In this document: piece by piece, positions 42,157 through 51,586 of the stretch
Layout: every line of letters starts with the position of its first letter
Numbering within the stretch: position 1 is the stretch's first letter
Assembly: GCF_938010525.1 (NCBI RefSeq)
Contig: NZ_CALLVK010000004.1
Location: forward strand, 41,482-105,481
Source of the DNA: Abiotrophia sp938010525
GTDB taxonomy: Bacteria > Bacillota > Bacilli > Lactobacillales > Aerococcaceae
Length of the DNA stretch: 64,000 nt
Reading direction: 5' to 3'
Notes under the pieces: generated by a model
What the model was told of the DNA's origin: nothing
What the model saw: only the letters and a program-made list of their open reading frames with translations
Databases searched by the model: none
Translations under genes and position numbers: made by a program

Positions 42157-43098
42157 ATGGCTTTAAATGAAATTAAAAAGCGGATTGAGTCCACTAAAAA
42201 GACTGCCCAAATCACCAATGCCATGCGGATGGTGTCGGCTGCCAAGTATAATAAGATGGCCCAAGATGCCAAGGATTACTTCCTCTATGCCGAGAAAGTA
42301 CGCAAGATGGTCTCCCATGTGGCGAAGTCTCAGTTGGAGCTCTTAGACGATGGGGTGCCCATTCGTCAAGACGGGCTCAACTATATCGACTTTCACGATA
42401 TGCTCTTAGAGCGTCCCGTTAAGAAGACCGGCTATCTGATTATTTCCTCAGACCGTGGTTTGGCGGGGAGCTACAACTCCTCCATTATCAAGGCGGTTCA
42501 ACAGATGTTTGAAGAAGACCATGCCGACAAGAGTGAGATTGTGGTCTTGGCCATTGGGGAGCCTATTGCCAAGTTTTGTCGGGAGAACGGCTACTATGTA
42601 GCCAAGGAAATGCACGACATTTCTGACCGACCAACCTTTGGCGAGGTGCAAGCCATTGTCAAACGGGCGGTCAAGCTCTTCAAGGAGCAGGCCTTCGATG
42701 CCCTCTATGTCTGCTACAATCACCATATTAACGCGGTTAGTTCCCAATTCCGGGCTGACCAGGTCTTGCCTTTGACTGATTTAGATGTCTTAGATGAGGA
42801 CGAGGATGATATGGCCAATGTTGACTATTTAGTAGAGCCCTCTCAAGGGGCCTTGCTAGACGTGCTCCTGCCACAGTTTGCGGAGAGCCAGATCTATGGG
42901 GCCATTGTCGATGCCAAGACGGCTGAACACGGCAGTCGTATGAATGCCATGCGCAGTGCGACAGACGCAGCCAATGAGATGATTGACGCCTTGAAGCAGC
43001 AATTTAACCAAGAACGTCAATTACGAGTAACCAATGAAATTTTAGAGATTATCAATGGGGCCAACGCCCTGAATGATAATAAGAAGAAGGAGGATTAG
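42157..43098 (+). CDS. atpG: ATP synthase F1 subunit gamma
   Basis: 313 residues, somewhat longer than the usual 285-290; the extra length includes an acidic stretch (LDEDEDDMANVDY). N-terminal helix KKRIESTKKTAQITNAMRMV and C-terminal helix (ITNEILEIINGANAL) form the rotor shaft. GGAGGGG precedes the ATG. Confidence 0.95.
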   Translation: MALNEIKKRIESTKKTAQITNAMRMVSAAKYNKMAQDAKDYFLYAEKVRKMVSHVAKSQLELLDDGVPIRQDGLNYIDFHDMLLERPVKKTGYLIISSDRGLAGSYNSSIIKAVQQMFEEDHADKSEIVVLAIGEPIAKFCRENGYYVAKEMHDISDRPTFGEVQAIVKRAVKLFKEQAFDALYVCYNHHINAVSSQFRADQVLPLTDLDVLDEDEDDMANVDYLVEPSQGALLDVLLPQFAESQIYGAIVDAKTAEHGSRMNAMRSATDAANEMIDALKQQFNQERQLRVTNEILEIINGANALNDNKKKED

Positions 43099-43101
43099 AC
43101 C

Positions 43102-44559
43102 ATGCGGATTGGACGAATTGAGCAAGTCATCGGCCCAGTTGTCGATGTGGCTTTTCCGGTTGAAAATGGGGTACCTGATATCCACCATGCCTTGGTGGTC
43201 ACCCGTCAACCCGTCAGTGAAGCAATGGACTTGTCAGATGTAGACCTGTCCCAATCCATTACCTTGGAAGTTGCCTTAGACTTAGGGGATGGGGTGGTGC
43301 GGACCATCGCCATGGAATCTACCGACGGGCTCCAGCGTGGGCTAGCCGTACTGGATACAGACCGTTTGATTGAAGTGCCCGTAGGGGAAGTAACCCTGGG
43401 CCGGGTCTTCAACGTCTTAGGTCAACCAATTGATGATATGGGTCGCCTAGATGGTGATCATGAGGTGCGGGGGATTCACCGTCCAGCACCAACTTTTGAA
43501 GAATTAAGTTCTAGCTATACTATTCTTGAGACCGGGATTAAGGTCATCGACCTCTTAGCCCCTTATATCAAAGGGGGTAAAATCGGCCTCTTTGGTGGTG
43601 CCGGGGTAGGGAAGACCGTCCTCATTCAAGAATTAATTCATAACATTGCCGAACAATTAGGTGGGATTTCGGTCTTCACTGGGGTCGGCGAACGGACGCG
43701 TGAAGGGAACGACTTGGTTTTCGAAATGCGTGAATCCGGGGTTAACAAGAAGACCGCCATGGTCTTCGGCCAAATGAACGAGCCACCTGGTGCCCGTATG
43801 CGGGTTGTCTTAACTGGTTTGACCATGGCCGAATACTTCCGTGACGAGCTCAAACAAGACGTGCTGCTCTTCATCGACAACATCTTCCGTTTCACCCAAG
43901 CGGGTTCAGAAGTCTCTGCCTTACTGGGCCGCATGCCTTCTGCCGTAGGTTACCAACCAACCTTGGCTTCAGAAATGGGGGCCATGCAAGAACGGATTAC
44001 CTCAACTAAGAATGGGTCCATTACCTCTATCCAGGCCGTCTACGTGCCTGCTGATGACTATACGGACCCAGCGCCAGCCACAACTTTCGCCCACTTGGAT
44101 GCGACTACCAACTTGGAACGTCGTTTGACCGAGCAAGGGATTTACCCAGCGGTGGATCCGCTGGCTTCCACTTCAAGTGCCTTGGCAGAAGAAATTGTCG
44201 GCCAACGCCACTACAACATTGCCCTAAAGGTACAGAAGATTCTGCAACGCTATCGTGAGTTGCAAGATATTATTGCCATTCTGGGGATTGAAGAATTATC
44301 TGATGAAGAGAAAATCGTGGTTAAACGTGCCCGCCGTCTGCAATTCTTCCTATCGCAAAACTTCCACGTAGCCGAAGCCTTTACCGGGATTCCTGGTTCC
44401 TTCGTGCCAATTGAAGAAACCCTTCATGGCTTTGAAGGAATCGTGGACGGTAAGTACGATGCCTTACCTGAAGAAGCCTTCCGTAATGTGGGGCCAATTA
44501 GCCAAGCCATTGAGAAGGCACGTAAAATGGGCGTTGACTTGCCAGCAGGCTTAGATTAA
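43102..44559 (+). CDS. atpD: ATP synthase F1 subunit beta
   Basis: 485 residues. Catalytic subunit: Walker A GGAGVGKT, GERTREGNDL (catalytic Glu), ALLGRMPSAVGYQPTL, and the DELSEED-like ELSDEEK. Starts 3 bases after the gamma stop with AAGGAGG inside the gamma end. Confidence 0.97.
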   Translation: MRIGRIEQVIGPVVDVAFPVENGVPDIHHALVVTRQPVSEAMDLSDVDLSQSITLEVALDLGDGVVRTIAMESTDGLQRGLAVLDTDRLIEVPVGEVTLGRVFNVLGQPIDDMGRLDGDHEVRGIHRPAPTFEELSSSYTILETGIKVIDLLAPYIKGGKIGLFGGAGVGKTVLIQELIHNIAEQLGGISVFTGVGERTREGNDLVFEMRESGVNKKTAMVFGQMNEPPGARMRVVLTGLTMAEYFRDELKQDVLLFIDNIFRFTQAGSEVSALLGRMPSAVGYQPTLASEMGAMQERITSTKNGSITSIQAVYVPADDYTDPAPATTFAHLDATTNLERRLTEQGIYPAVDPLASTSSALAEEIVGQRHYNIALKVQKILQRYRELQDIIAILGIEELSDEEKIVVKRARRLQFFLSQNFHVAEAFTGIPGSFVPIEETLHGFEGIVDGKYDALPEEAFRNVGPISQAIEKARKMGVDLPAGLD

Positions 44560-44572
44560 GAAGGTGACCACT

Positions 44573-45019
44573 ATGGCCAAACCAAAGGACCAGCATACCA
44601 TGCGGGTACGCATTTACTCGCCTCAAGGGGTTATCTACGATCACCAAGCCCTGTCCTGTAGTGTACGGGCAGTAGACGGTGGCCTAACCGTTCTACCTAA
44701 CCATACGCCAATTTTGGCACCGCTAGAACTTAGCGTTGTCAAGGTAGTGCGGGTACATGAAGGCTTTACTGATGACTTTATCGCCATTAATGGTGGCGTC
44801 TTGGAAATGCGCAACAATGAAGTAGAGATTATCTCTAACTATGCTATTCGTGGGAAAGACATTGATGAAGCTCAAGTCAGCGTTGAACAACAAGAAGCTG
44901 AGATTAATATGCAAGAAGCTATTGCTAACAAGGATAACAAGGCCTTTGTTGAGGCTAAGATTGAATTGGACCGGGCAATGAACAAGATTACGGCCTTCCG
45001 CCGCAAGCGAGGCCTCTAG
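44573..45019 (+). CDS. atpC: ATP synthase F1 subunit epsilon
   Basis: 148 residues from ATG 44573 (AAGGTGA upstream; a GTG at 44564 is less likely). N-terminal beta sandwich (GGLTVLPNHTPILAPL) and C-terminal two-helix inhibitory domain. Last gene of the operon. Confidence 0.95.
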   Translation: MAKPKDQHTMRVRIYSPQGVIYDHQALSCSVRAVDGGLTVLPNHTPILAPLELSVVKVVRVHEGFTDDFIAINGGVLEMRNNEVEIISNYAIRGKDIDEAQVSVEQQEAEINMQEAIANKDNKAFVEAKIELDRAMNKITAFRRKRGL

Positions 45020-45020
45020 G

Positions 45021-45047
45021 AAAAGGGCTGAATATCAGCCCTTTTTT
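45021..45047 (+). terminator. ATP synthase operon terminator
   Basis: AAAAGGGCTGA/TCAGCCCTTTT with T run. Confidence 0.92.
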
Positions 45048-45131
45048 CATGCCTAAGAGGGCAATTAACTCGCATTTTTAAGTGGGATGGGCTATAATGG
45101 AATGTTATTTAAAGTCAGAAAGGAAGCGCTC

Positions 45132-45809
45132 ATGTCAGCTTATGTTATTTTAGTCAGACTCTGTCTGGCCATCCTCTTCGCTGGGGTTATCGGTTATGAC
45201 CGCCAACGTAAGAATCGGCCGGCCGGTCTGCGTACCCATATTTTAGTCTGTATCGGAGCTACCGCTATCTCCATGATTCAAGCGGCGGTCTTCTATCAAA
45301 AAATGCACGGTTTCCCTGAAATCGAAGTGGACCAAGTGCGTTTGCTAGCGCCTATTGTCAGCGGGATTGGTTTCTTAGGTGCTGGGACCATTGTGGTCAC
45401 CAAGCAAAGGGTTGCTGGCCTGACTACGGCTGCTTCCCTCTGGACAACTGCGGCGCTGGGGATAGCCCTCGGTATGGGTTACTATGAAATTGCTGGTTTA
45501 ACCTTCTTAGGGGTGATTTTCTCCCTAACGGTCATTCGCTTTATTGTCCGCATCCCGGATGTTCGTCGCTTGGAAATTCAATATGTGCACCGGGTGGCCA
45601 CCAAGGAATTCTTTGCCGACTTCTTCAAGACCCACCACATTGAACTGACCGATGTTCAATTCGATGTAACCAATGTAGACGGCAAGAAGATTTACCGCAA
45701 TACCTTTACCATCCACTTGCCTAAGGACCTAACTCACGTCCAATTAATCGAAGAATTATCCACTAATCCAGATATTATGAAAGTTCGCCTAGTCTCAATT
45801 AATGAATAG
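45132..45809 (+). CDS. MgtC/SapB-family membrane protein
   Basis: 225 residues from ATG 45132, with AAAGGAAG upstream; a TATAAT at 45093-45098 gives a short leader. About five helices in the first 140 residues with the family signature GVIGYDRQRKNRPAGLRTH, then a cytoplasmic domain of about 80 residues. Relatives affect magnesium and acid adaptation; the molecular activity is unsettled. Monocistronic. Confidence 0.88.
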   Translation: MSAYVILVRLCLAILFAGVIGYDRQRKNRPAGLRTHILVCIGATAISMIQAAVFYQKMHGFPEIEVDQVRLLAPIVSGIGFLGAGTIVVTKQRVAGLTTAASLWTTAALGIALGMGYYEIAGLTFLGVIFSLTVIRFIVRIPDVRRLEIQYVHRVATKEFFADFFKTHHIELTDVQFDVTNVDGKKIYRNTFTIHLPKDLTHVQLIEELSTNPDIMKVRLVSINE

Positions 45810-45810
45810 C

Positions 45811-45839
45811 TTGTCATGACTCAACTTTTCTGCTACACT
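45811..45839 (+). promoter_or_regulatory. valS promoter
   Basis: TTGTCA (45811-45816), 17 bp, TACACT (45834-45839). Confidence 0.75.
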
Positions 45840-45860
45840 TAGTGTATTCACATAAGAGAC

Positions 45861-46086
45861 GATGAAGAGAAGGGGTTCAACCGCCTAATCCAGAGAGGAA
45901 GCCTCAGGCTGAAAGCTTCCACAGGATGAACCAAGTAGCTCAGAGTATCAGGTGCCAACGACAGCCCGCTGTCCAGTAGTCCCTGACGGAGGAGACACTC
46001 CGATAGCAACAGACGAGTGATAAACTTAGGTGGTACCGCGACTTAGCTCGCCCTAGGCAGCCTTGTGCTGACTAGGGCGATTTTTA
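45861..46086 (+). promoter_or_regulatory. T-box riboswitch (valine) upstream of valS
   Basis: The T-box word AGGTGGTACCGCG is at 46028-46040. Stem I is closed by GAG (45867-45869) with CTC (45939-45941), and GGTTC with GAACC above; between them the 3' side reads AAGTAG, giving a GTA (valine) specifier at 45935-45937. A terminator follows: TCGCCCTAG (46048-46056) with CTAGGGCGA (46072-46080) and T run. Uncharged tRNA-Val should favour the antiterminator and raise valS. Confidence 0.92.
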
Positions 46087-46147
46087 TTTTGCCCCCGAGA
46101 CTTCATCAATCAAAGCAAACCAATCATCAACCATCAGGAGGATTCTT

Positions 46148-48790
46148 ATGACCAAAGAACTATCAACCAAGTATAATCCCCAGGCCATTGAAGCCGGGAA
46201 ATACGAAGAGTGGTTAGAACGTGGCGTCTTTAAGCCATCGGAAGACCCAGAAGCAGAGCCTTATTCCATTGTCATTCCACCACCAAACGTAACCGGTAAA
46301 CTCCACCTGGGCCATGCCTGGGACGTGACCTTGCAAGATATGATTATTCGTCAGAAACGTATGCAAGGCTTTGACACCCTCTGGTTACCAGGGATGGACC
46401 ATGCTGGGATTGCCACTCAAGCCAAGGTCGAAGAAAAATTACGTGGCCAAGGCCTGTCTCGCTATGACCTGGGCCGGGAGAAATTCCTGGAACAAACCTG
46501 GGCTTGGAAGGACGAATATGCCGGCCACATTCGTCAACAATGGGCTAAGATGGGGATTTCTGTCGACTATAGCCGTGAACGCTTTACTCTGGATGAGGGC
46601 TTGTCAGAAGCCGTTAAGAAGGTTTTCGTAACCCTCTATGAGAAGGACTTGCTCTACCGTGGCGAATACATCATCAACTGGGACCCAGCAGCTAAGACTT
46701 CCTTATCTGATATCGAAGTCATCCATAAGGATGTAGAGGGCGCCTTCTACCACATGAAGTATCCTTTGGCAGACGCTTCTGGCTACTTAGAAGTGGCGAC
46801 TACCCGTCCTGAAACCCTCTTAGGGGATACAGCCGTGGCAGTCCATCCAGATGATGAGCGTTATCAAGCCTTGATTGGTAAGAAGGTCATCTTGCCACTG
46901 ATGAATCGTGAAATTCCAATTATTGCCGATGAATATGTGGAGCAAGACTTTGGGACTGGGGTCGTAAAAATTACGCCAGCTCACGACCCGAATGACTTTG
47001 AAGTGGGTAACCGTCATGACCTGCCACGTATTAATGTCATGAACGATGATGCTACCATGAACGAATTAGCTGGCAAGTACCAAGGCATGGATCGTTTTGC
47101 TGCACGTAAGGCTGTTGTAGCGGACTTAGAAGCTGCTGGCCTCTTAGTTAAGATTGAACAACACTTACACTCTGTGGGTCACTCTGAGCGGACTGGCGTG
47201 GTAGTAGAACCTCGTCTGTCGACTCAATGGTTCGTCCGCATGGGGCCTTTGGCTGAGCAAGCCATTGCCGCTCAGAAGGCTCAAGGGGAGAATACCGTTA
47301 ACTTCTACCCACCGCGCTTTAACGATGCCTACATTCGTTGGATGGAAAACATTCACGACTGGGTAGTATCTCGTCAACTCTGGTGGGGGCACCAAATCCC
47401 AGCCTGGTACCACAATGAGACAGGTGAGGTTTATGTGGGCATGGAAGCACCTGCAGATAGCCAAAACTGGACCCAAGATCCAGACGTCTTAGATACCTGG
47501 TTCTCAAGTGCCCTCTGGCCATTCTCAACTATGGGTTGGCCTGATGAAGACTCAGCTGACTTCAAACGCTACTTCCCTAACAACACCTTGGTAACGGGCT
47601 ATGACATCCTGACCTTCTGGGTTAGCCGCATGATGTTCCAGAGTCTGGAATTTACCGGTCGTCGTCCTTTCCAAAATGTCCTCATCCATGGTTTGATTCG
47701 GGATGCGGAAGGTCGCAAGATGTCCAAGTCCCTGGGTAATGGGGTGGACCCAATGGATGTCATCGAGCAGTATGGGGTAGACTCCCTGCGTTGGTTCCTA
47801 GCCAATGGTTCAGCACCTGGCCAAGATGTCCGCTTCTCGACTGATAAGATGGATGCAGCTTGGAACTTCATCAACAAGATTTGGAATGCCAGCCGTTATG
47901 TGCTCATGAACGTGGGCGACTTGACCTTGGATAACTTGTCCATTGGCCAAGACTTGACCCTAGCGGACCGTTGGATTCTAGCACGTATCCAAACCACCAT
48001 TGCAGATGTGACCCGTCTCTTCGAACGCTTTGAGTTCGGGGAAGCTGGCCGTATCCTCTATAGCTTCATCTGGGACGACTACTGTGACTGGTACATTGAA
48101 ATGACCAAGGAGCAACTCCAAGACAAGGAAGCCGCTAATACAACCACCAAATCTATTTTGGTCTTCGTCTTAGATCAATTCCTGCGTCTGCTCCACCCAA
48201 TCATGCCATTTGTGACGGAAGAAATCTGGCAACAAATTGGTGGCCAAGATAAGTCCATCGTGGTGGCGGACTACCCACGTCTAATGGAGGCATATCAAGA
48301 TAGCCAAGTGGAGGCCCAAATGGCCCAATTAATGGAATTGATTCGTGCCGTGCGGACCATCCGTAACGAGATGAACACGCCATTATCTAAGCCGGTAGAT
48401 CTCTACATTAAGGTCCAAGATCCAGCAGGCCAAGCCCTCTTAGAGGCTAACCAAGCCTACATCAAGCGCTTCTGTAACCCAGCGCAGCTGGTGATCAGTC
48501 AAGCGCCTGAGCATCCGGAAGAAGTGGTCACCCAAGTCTTGAGCTTCGCTGAGATTTTAATGCCACTTAAGGGCTTGATTAAGCTAGAAGATGAATTAGC
48601 CCGTCTGGAAGGCGAACAAGCTAAGTTGGAAAAAGAAGTCGCACGTATTGACGGCAAATTGTCTAACGAGAAATTCGTTTCACGCGCGCCTGAGCATGTG
48701 GTGGCGGAAGAACGCAACAAGCGTCAAGGCTACCTTAGCCAATTAGAGACCGTTAAGGAACGTATTCAACAAGTAAAAGACTTAATGTAA
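46148..48790 (+). CDS. valS: Valyl-tRNA synthetase
   Basis: 880 residues, class I. HIGH motif in PPNVTGKLHLGHAW, editing (CP1) domain in the middle, KMSKS in GRKMSKSLGNG, anticodon-binding domain and a C-terminal coiled coil (LEDELARLEGEQAKLEKEV). Start ATG follows CAGGAGG. Controlled by the T-box upstream. Confidence 0.97.
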   Translation: MTKELSTKYNPQAIEAGKYEEWLERGVFKPSEDPEAEPYSIVIPPPNVTGKLHLGHAWDVTLQDMIIRQKRMQGFDTLWLPGMDHAGIATQAKVEEKLRGQGLSRYDLGREKFLEQTWAWKDEYAGHIRQQWAKMGISVDYSRERFTLDEGLSEAVKKVFVTLYEKDLLYRGEYIINWDPAAKTSLSDIEVIHKDVEGAFYHMKYPLADASGYLEVATTRPETLLGDTAVAVHPDDERYQALIGKKVILPLMNREIPIIADEYVEQDFGTGVVKITPAHDPNDFEVGNRHDLPRINVMNDDATMNELAGKYQGMDRFAARKAVVADLEAAGLLVKIEQHLHSVGHSERTGVVVEPRLSTQWFVRMGPLAEQAIAAQKAQGENTVNFYPPRFNDAYIRWMENIHDWVVSRQLWWGHQIPAWYHNETGEVYVGMEAPADSQNWTQDPDVLDTWFSSALWPFSTMGWPDEDSADFKRYFPNNTLVTGYDILTFWVSRMMFQSLEFTGRRPFQNVLIHGLIRDAEGRKMSKSLGNGVDPMDVIEQYGVDSLRWFLANGSAPGQDVRFSTDKMDAAWNFINKIWNASRYVLMNVGDLTLDNLSIGQDLTLADRWILARIQTTIADVTRLFERFEFGEAGRILYSFIWDDYCDWYIEMTKEQLQDKEAANTTTKSILVFVLDQFLRLLHPIMPFVTEEIWQQIGGQDKSIVVADYPRLMEAYQDSQVEAQMAQLMELIRAVRTIRNEMNTPLSKPVDLYIKVQDPAGQALLEANQAYIKRFCNPAQLVISQAPEHPEEVVTQVLSFAEILMPLKGLIKLEDELARLEGEQAKLEKEVARIDGKLSNEKFVSRAPEHVVAEERNKRQGYLSQLETVKERIQQVKDLM

Positions 48791-48804
48791 GCAGAAAGAT
48801 AGTA

Positions 48805-48832
48805 GAAGGCTAGGACGGGCGTCCTAGCCTTC
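48805..48832 (+). terminator. Hairpin between valS and folC
   Basis: Perfect 12-bp stem GAAGGCTAGGAC/GTCCTAGCCTTC but without a T run, so termination may be partial and folC may be co-transcribed. Confidence 0.5.
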
Positions 48833-48876
48833 GGTCTATGCCTTGATTTTAGTTACTTGATTAAGAGGAGGATGTC

Positions 48877-50196
48877 ATGGGACAAGAAATTACAAGTATT
48901 GAAGCCGCACATGATTGGCTCAGTCGCCAGACCAGTCACCAGCTTAGACCAGGATTTGACCGCATGCGCCATGCTTTAAGCCTGTTAGGCCAGCCACAAG
49001 CGTCTCTACCAAGCATTATTCAACTAGCTGGTACCAATGGCAAGGGCTCAACCTTGGCCTACTTACAGGGTTTGTTTATCAGCCAAGGGCTGAGAGTAGG
49101 GGCCTTTTCCTCACCCCATATCCTGGCCTTCAACGAGCGACTCATGGTAAACGGCCAGCCCATTGAGGATGAGAAACTACTGGCATTGGTCCGTACTATG
49201 GTTGAGCTTAATGAAAAATTGACGGCTCAAGATTGGGGTCCGCTCTCTGGCTTTGAGCTCTATACCGTCATGATGTTAGTCTATTTTAGCCAATGTCAGC
49301 TTGATGTCTGCCTGATTGAAGTAGGGGTAGGGGGGCTCTGGGATTGCACCAATGTGTTGGAGGCTGATATGGCCCTAATTACCACCATTGGCTTTGATCA
49401 CCAGGACCGACTAGGCCATAGTCTAGCGGAGATTGCCCAGCAAAAATTTGGCATTATTAAGCCAAGCACTAAGATAGTGGGGCTGGGGCGACTGCCACAA
49501 GAAGCCTTGGCAGTCTTGCCTGAAATGCTGGTTAATCTCAACTTCCAGGGGGAGCTTATGCAACTAGGCTGGGATTTCAATGCCACTCCTGTGCAAGAAA
49601 GCAAAGGGCTGGCTAAGCGGAGCTGGCAAGTGACTTTGCCATCAGGGCGACACTTTGACCAGGTGACCATTGCTATGTTAGGTCAGCACCAAGGGGATAA
49701 TCTAGCCCTAGCCTTGGCTAGCTTTGAGGCTTGGATGAATCAAATGAAACGTGAAATTGACTGGGATCAGGCCCTAGCTGCTCTAGAACAGGTAAACTGG
49801 CAGGGGCGTCTAGAGTGCTTAAGTCAGTCGCCACTTATTTTGGTTGATGGTGCTCATAATAGTCAAGGGCTCCAAGCCTTGGATGACTTCCTGACGCATG
49901 ATTTGGCAGATTACCAGGTGACGGTAATTTTTGCTGGCCTCAAGCGTAAGGACCAGGCCAGCCACCTAAATTATCTGAATAAGTGGGCGGAAGAGGGTAT
50001 GGCAGTCTATCTGTCGACCTTTGACTATCCTGGTGCCATGACACAAGCTGATTGGCAGGCGCAAACAGCTTTGCCTTTCTTAGACTGGCAGCCTAAGCTA
50101 GCCGACTATCAAGTTAGCAAGCAGGAAGCGAAAAAAGCCTTGATTTTGACTGGGTCTCTCTATTTTATTAGTCAGGTTAAGGAATTTTTGAAATAA
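48877..50196 (+). CDS. folC: Folylpolyglutamate synthase / dihydrofolate synthase
   Basis: 439 residues. Adds glutamate to folates. P-loop LAGTNGKGSTLAYLQ, SPHILAFNERLMV, and LVDGAHNSQGLQAL are the family motifs. AAGAGGAGG precedes the ATG. valS-folC is a common Firmicutes order. Confidence 0.95.
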   Translation: MGQEITSIEAAHDWLSRQTSHQLRPGFDRMRHALSLLGQPQASLPSIIQLAGTNGKGSTLAYLQGLFISQGLRVGAFSSPHILAFNERLMVNGQPIEDEKLLALVRTMVELNEKLTAQDWGPLSGFELYTVMMLVYFSQCQLDVCLIEVGVGGLWDCTNVLEADMALITTIGFDHQDRLGHSLAEIAQQKFGIIKPSTKIVGLGRLPQEALAVLPEMLVNLNFQGELMQLGWDFNATPVQESKGLAKRSWQVTLPSGRHFDQVTIAMLGQHQGDNLALALASFEAWMNQMKREIDWDQALAALEQVNWQGRLECLSQSPLILVDGAHNSQGLQALDDFLTHDLADYQVTVIFAGLKRKDQASHLNYLNKWAEEGMAVYLSTFDYPGAMTQADWQAQTALPFLDWQPKLADYQVSKQEAKKALILTGSLYFISQVKEFLK

Positions 50197-50249
50197 ATTA
50201 TATATAAAATTAAATTACAAAAACCGGTACCGAAATTGGTCAAAAAAAT

Positions 50250-50277
50250 AAAGCGATGGAAGTTCCATCGCTTTTTG
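50250..50277. terminator. Bidirectional terminator between folC and csp
   Basis: AAAGCGATGG-AAGTT-CCATCGCTTT with T/A runs on both sides. Confidence 0.88.
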
Positions 50278-50291
50278 TGTGTTAATTGGCA

Positions 50292-50495
50292 TTAAGCTAA
50301 TTTTTCAACATTTGCTGCTTGAGGACCACGAGCGCCTTCTTCAACTTCGAAGTTAACAACTTGGCCTTCTTCTAAGGTTTTATAGCCTTCACCCAAAATC
50401 GCAGAAAAGTGAACGAATACATCGTTGCCGTTTTCGCGTTCGATAAAACCGAAGCCTTTTTCTGAGTTAAACCATTTTACCTTACCTTGCTCCAT
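50292..50495 (-). CDS. csp: Cold-shock protein (CspA family), second copy
   Basis: 67 residues; RNP1 KGFGFI and RNP2 VFVHF; starts MEQGKVKWFNSEKG, closer to the common CspB/CspD type than the copy at 15249. AAGGAGG precedes the ATG. The leader is about 100 nt from its promoter (TTGCAA-16-TATAAT on the minus strand), as expected for cold-regulated csp mRNA. Confidence 0.95.
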   Translation of the reverse strand: MEQGKVKWFNSEKGFGFIERENGNDVFVHFSAILGEGYKTLEEGQVVNFEVEEGARGPQAANVEKLA

Positions 50496-50599
50496 TATGC
50501 AATTCCTCCTTGTGCTGTCGCACAGTCTATATTATATTCTAGCCGTCGTTAGAAGGTGATAGGGACATCGCGATCTTACTAAACATAAAATATAAGTTT

Positions 50600-50627
50600 A
50601 TTATAGCACTCACCATACAAATTGCAA
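50600..50627 (-). promoter_or_regulatory. Promoter of the second csp gene
   Basis: Minus strand TTGCAA (50622-50627), 16 bp, TATAAT (50600-50605). Confidence 0.75.
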
Positions 50628-50706
50628 GCGTTATACTAAAAATAATTGGAAATACTATGCATATCTATTAAAGATACTGACGCAACTTATTGGTTGTACG
50701 GACAAT

Positions 50707-51402
50707 TTAGTGGAATAGTTTAGTCGTTTCCCGCAAGCTAATATAGTCATCATGGCCAATAATAAAGTGATCTAGCAGTTCGATGCCCATCAAATCGCCA
50801 CATTGAATCATACGTTGGGTGAAGTGCAGGTCAGCCTGAGAAGGCTCAGGATCCCCAGAGGGATGGTTGTGGGCGATGATGAGGCGGGCAGTCGGATACT
50901 TGACGGCTTCCTTGAAGATTTCGCGGGGATGGGCCACGCTAGCATTGACCGAGCCAATAAAGATAATCTGTTGGCGAATGACCTGATTCTTGCTGTTTAG
51001 GAAGAGGGCCATGAGGTGCTCCTGTTGCATATCGCAGAGGGCGTCATGTAACCACTGGCCAGCAGCTTTGGTGGAGGTAAGGGTGCCCAGCTTAGGTGGC
51101 CGCTTTTGGGCAATGCGTTGGCCAAGTTCGATGCAGGCTTGAAGTTGGATGGCCTTGACGGGCCCGATGCCCTTAATGGCTTCAAACTGATCTAGACTGG
51201 CAGACTTGAGCTCGCTCAAGTCCCGAAAATGGGTCAGGATAGCTAGGGATAAGTCTAGGACTCCCAAGTCTTGACTGCCGGTCCCTAACAGGATGGCCAG
51301 CAATTCTTGGTTAGAGAGGGCCTTGGCGCCAAAGTTGACCAGTCGTTCCCTGGGTAGGCTATCGGGAGGTAACTCTCTTAGGTAGCTGACAGTTTTTCTC
51401 AT
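50707..51402 (-). CDS. radC: RadC-family JAMM/MPN+ protein
   Basis: 231 residues from ATG 51402 (GAGGAG upstream). Helix-hairpin-helix N-terminal part (SNQELLAILLGTG, FEAIKGIGPVKA) and the zinc JAMM motif HNHPSGDPEPSQAD. Old link to DNA repair is doubtful; function uncertain. Divergent from mreBCD, a common neighbour. Confidence 0.93.
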   Translation of the reverse strand: MRKTVSYLRELPPDSLPRERLVNFGAKALSNQELLAILLGTGSQDLGVLDLSLAILTHFRDLSELKSASLDQFEAIKGIGPVKAIQLQACIELGQRIAQKRPPKLGTLTSTKAAGQWLHDALCDMQQEHLMALFLNSKNQVIRQQIIFIGSVNASVAHPREIFKEAVKYPTARLIIAHNHPSGDPEPSQADLHFTQRMIQCGDLMGIELLDHFIIGHDDYISLRETTKLFH

Positions 51403-51586
51403 AAAAATCACTCCTCATATATATATAGCCCAAAGGGGTGGCGTTCGCATTTTTTAGGGCCAAGATTTTTAAGGCGGAGGCGTGTCAGGCAAATTTCAAA
51501 TATTTCAACGGTCAAGAGTAGAATGAAGGGGGCTTTTTTGCTATAATGGATTGTAGCTATAATTTCTAGTGAAGGAGGACATCTTA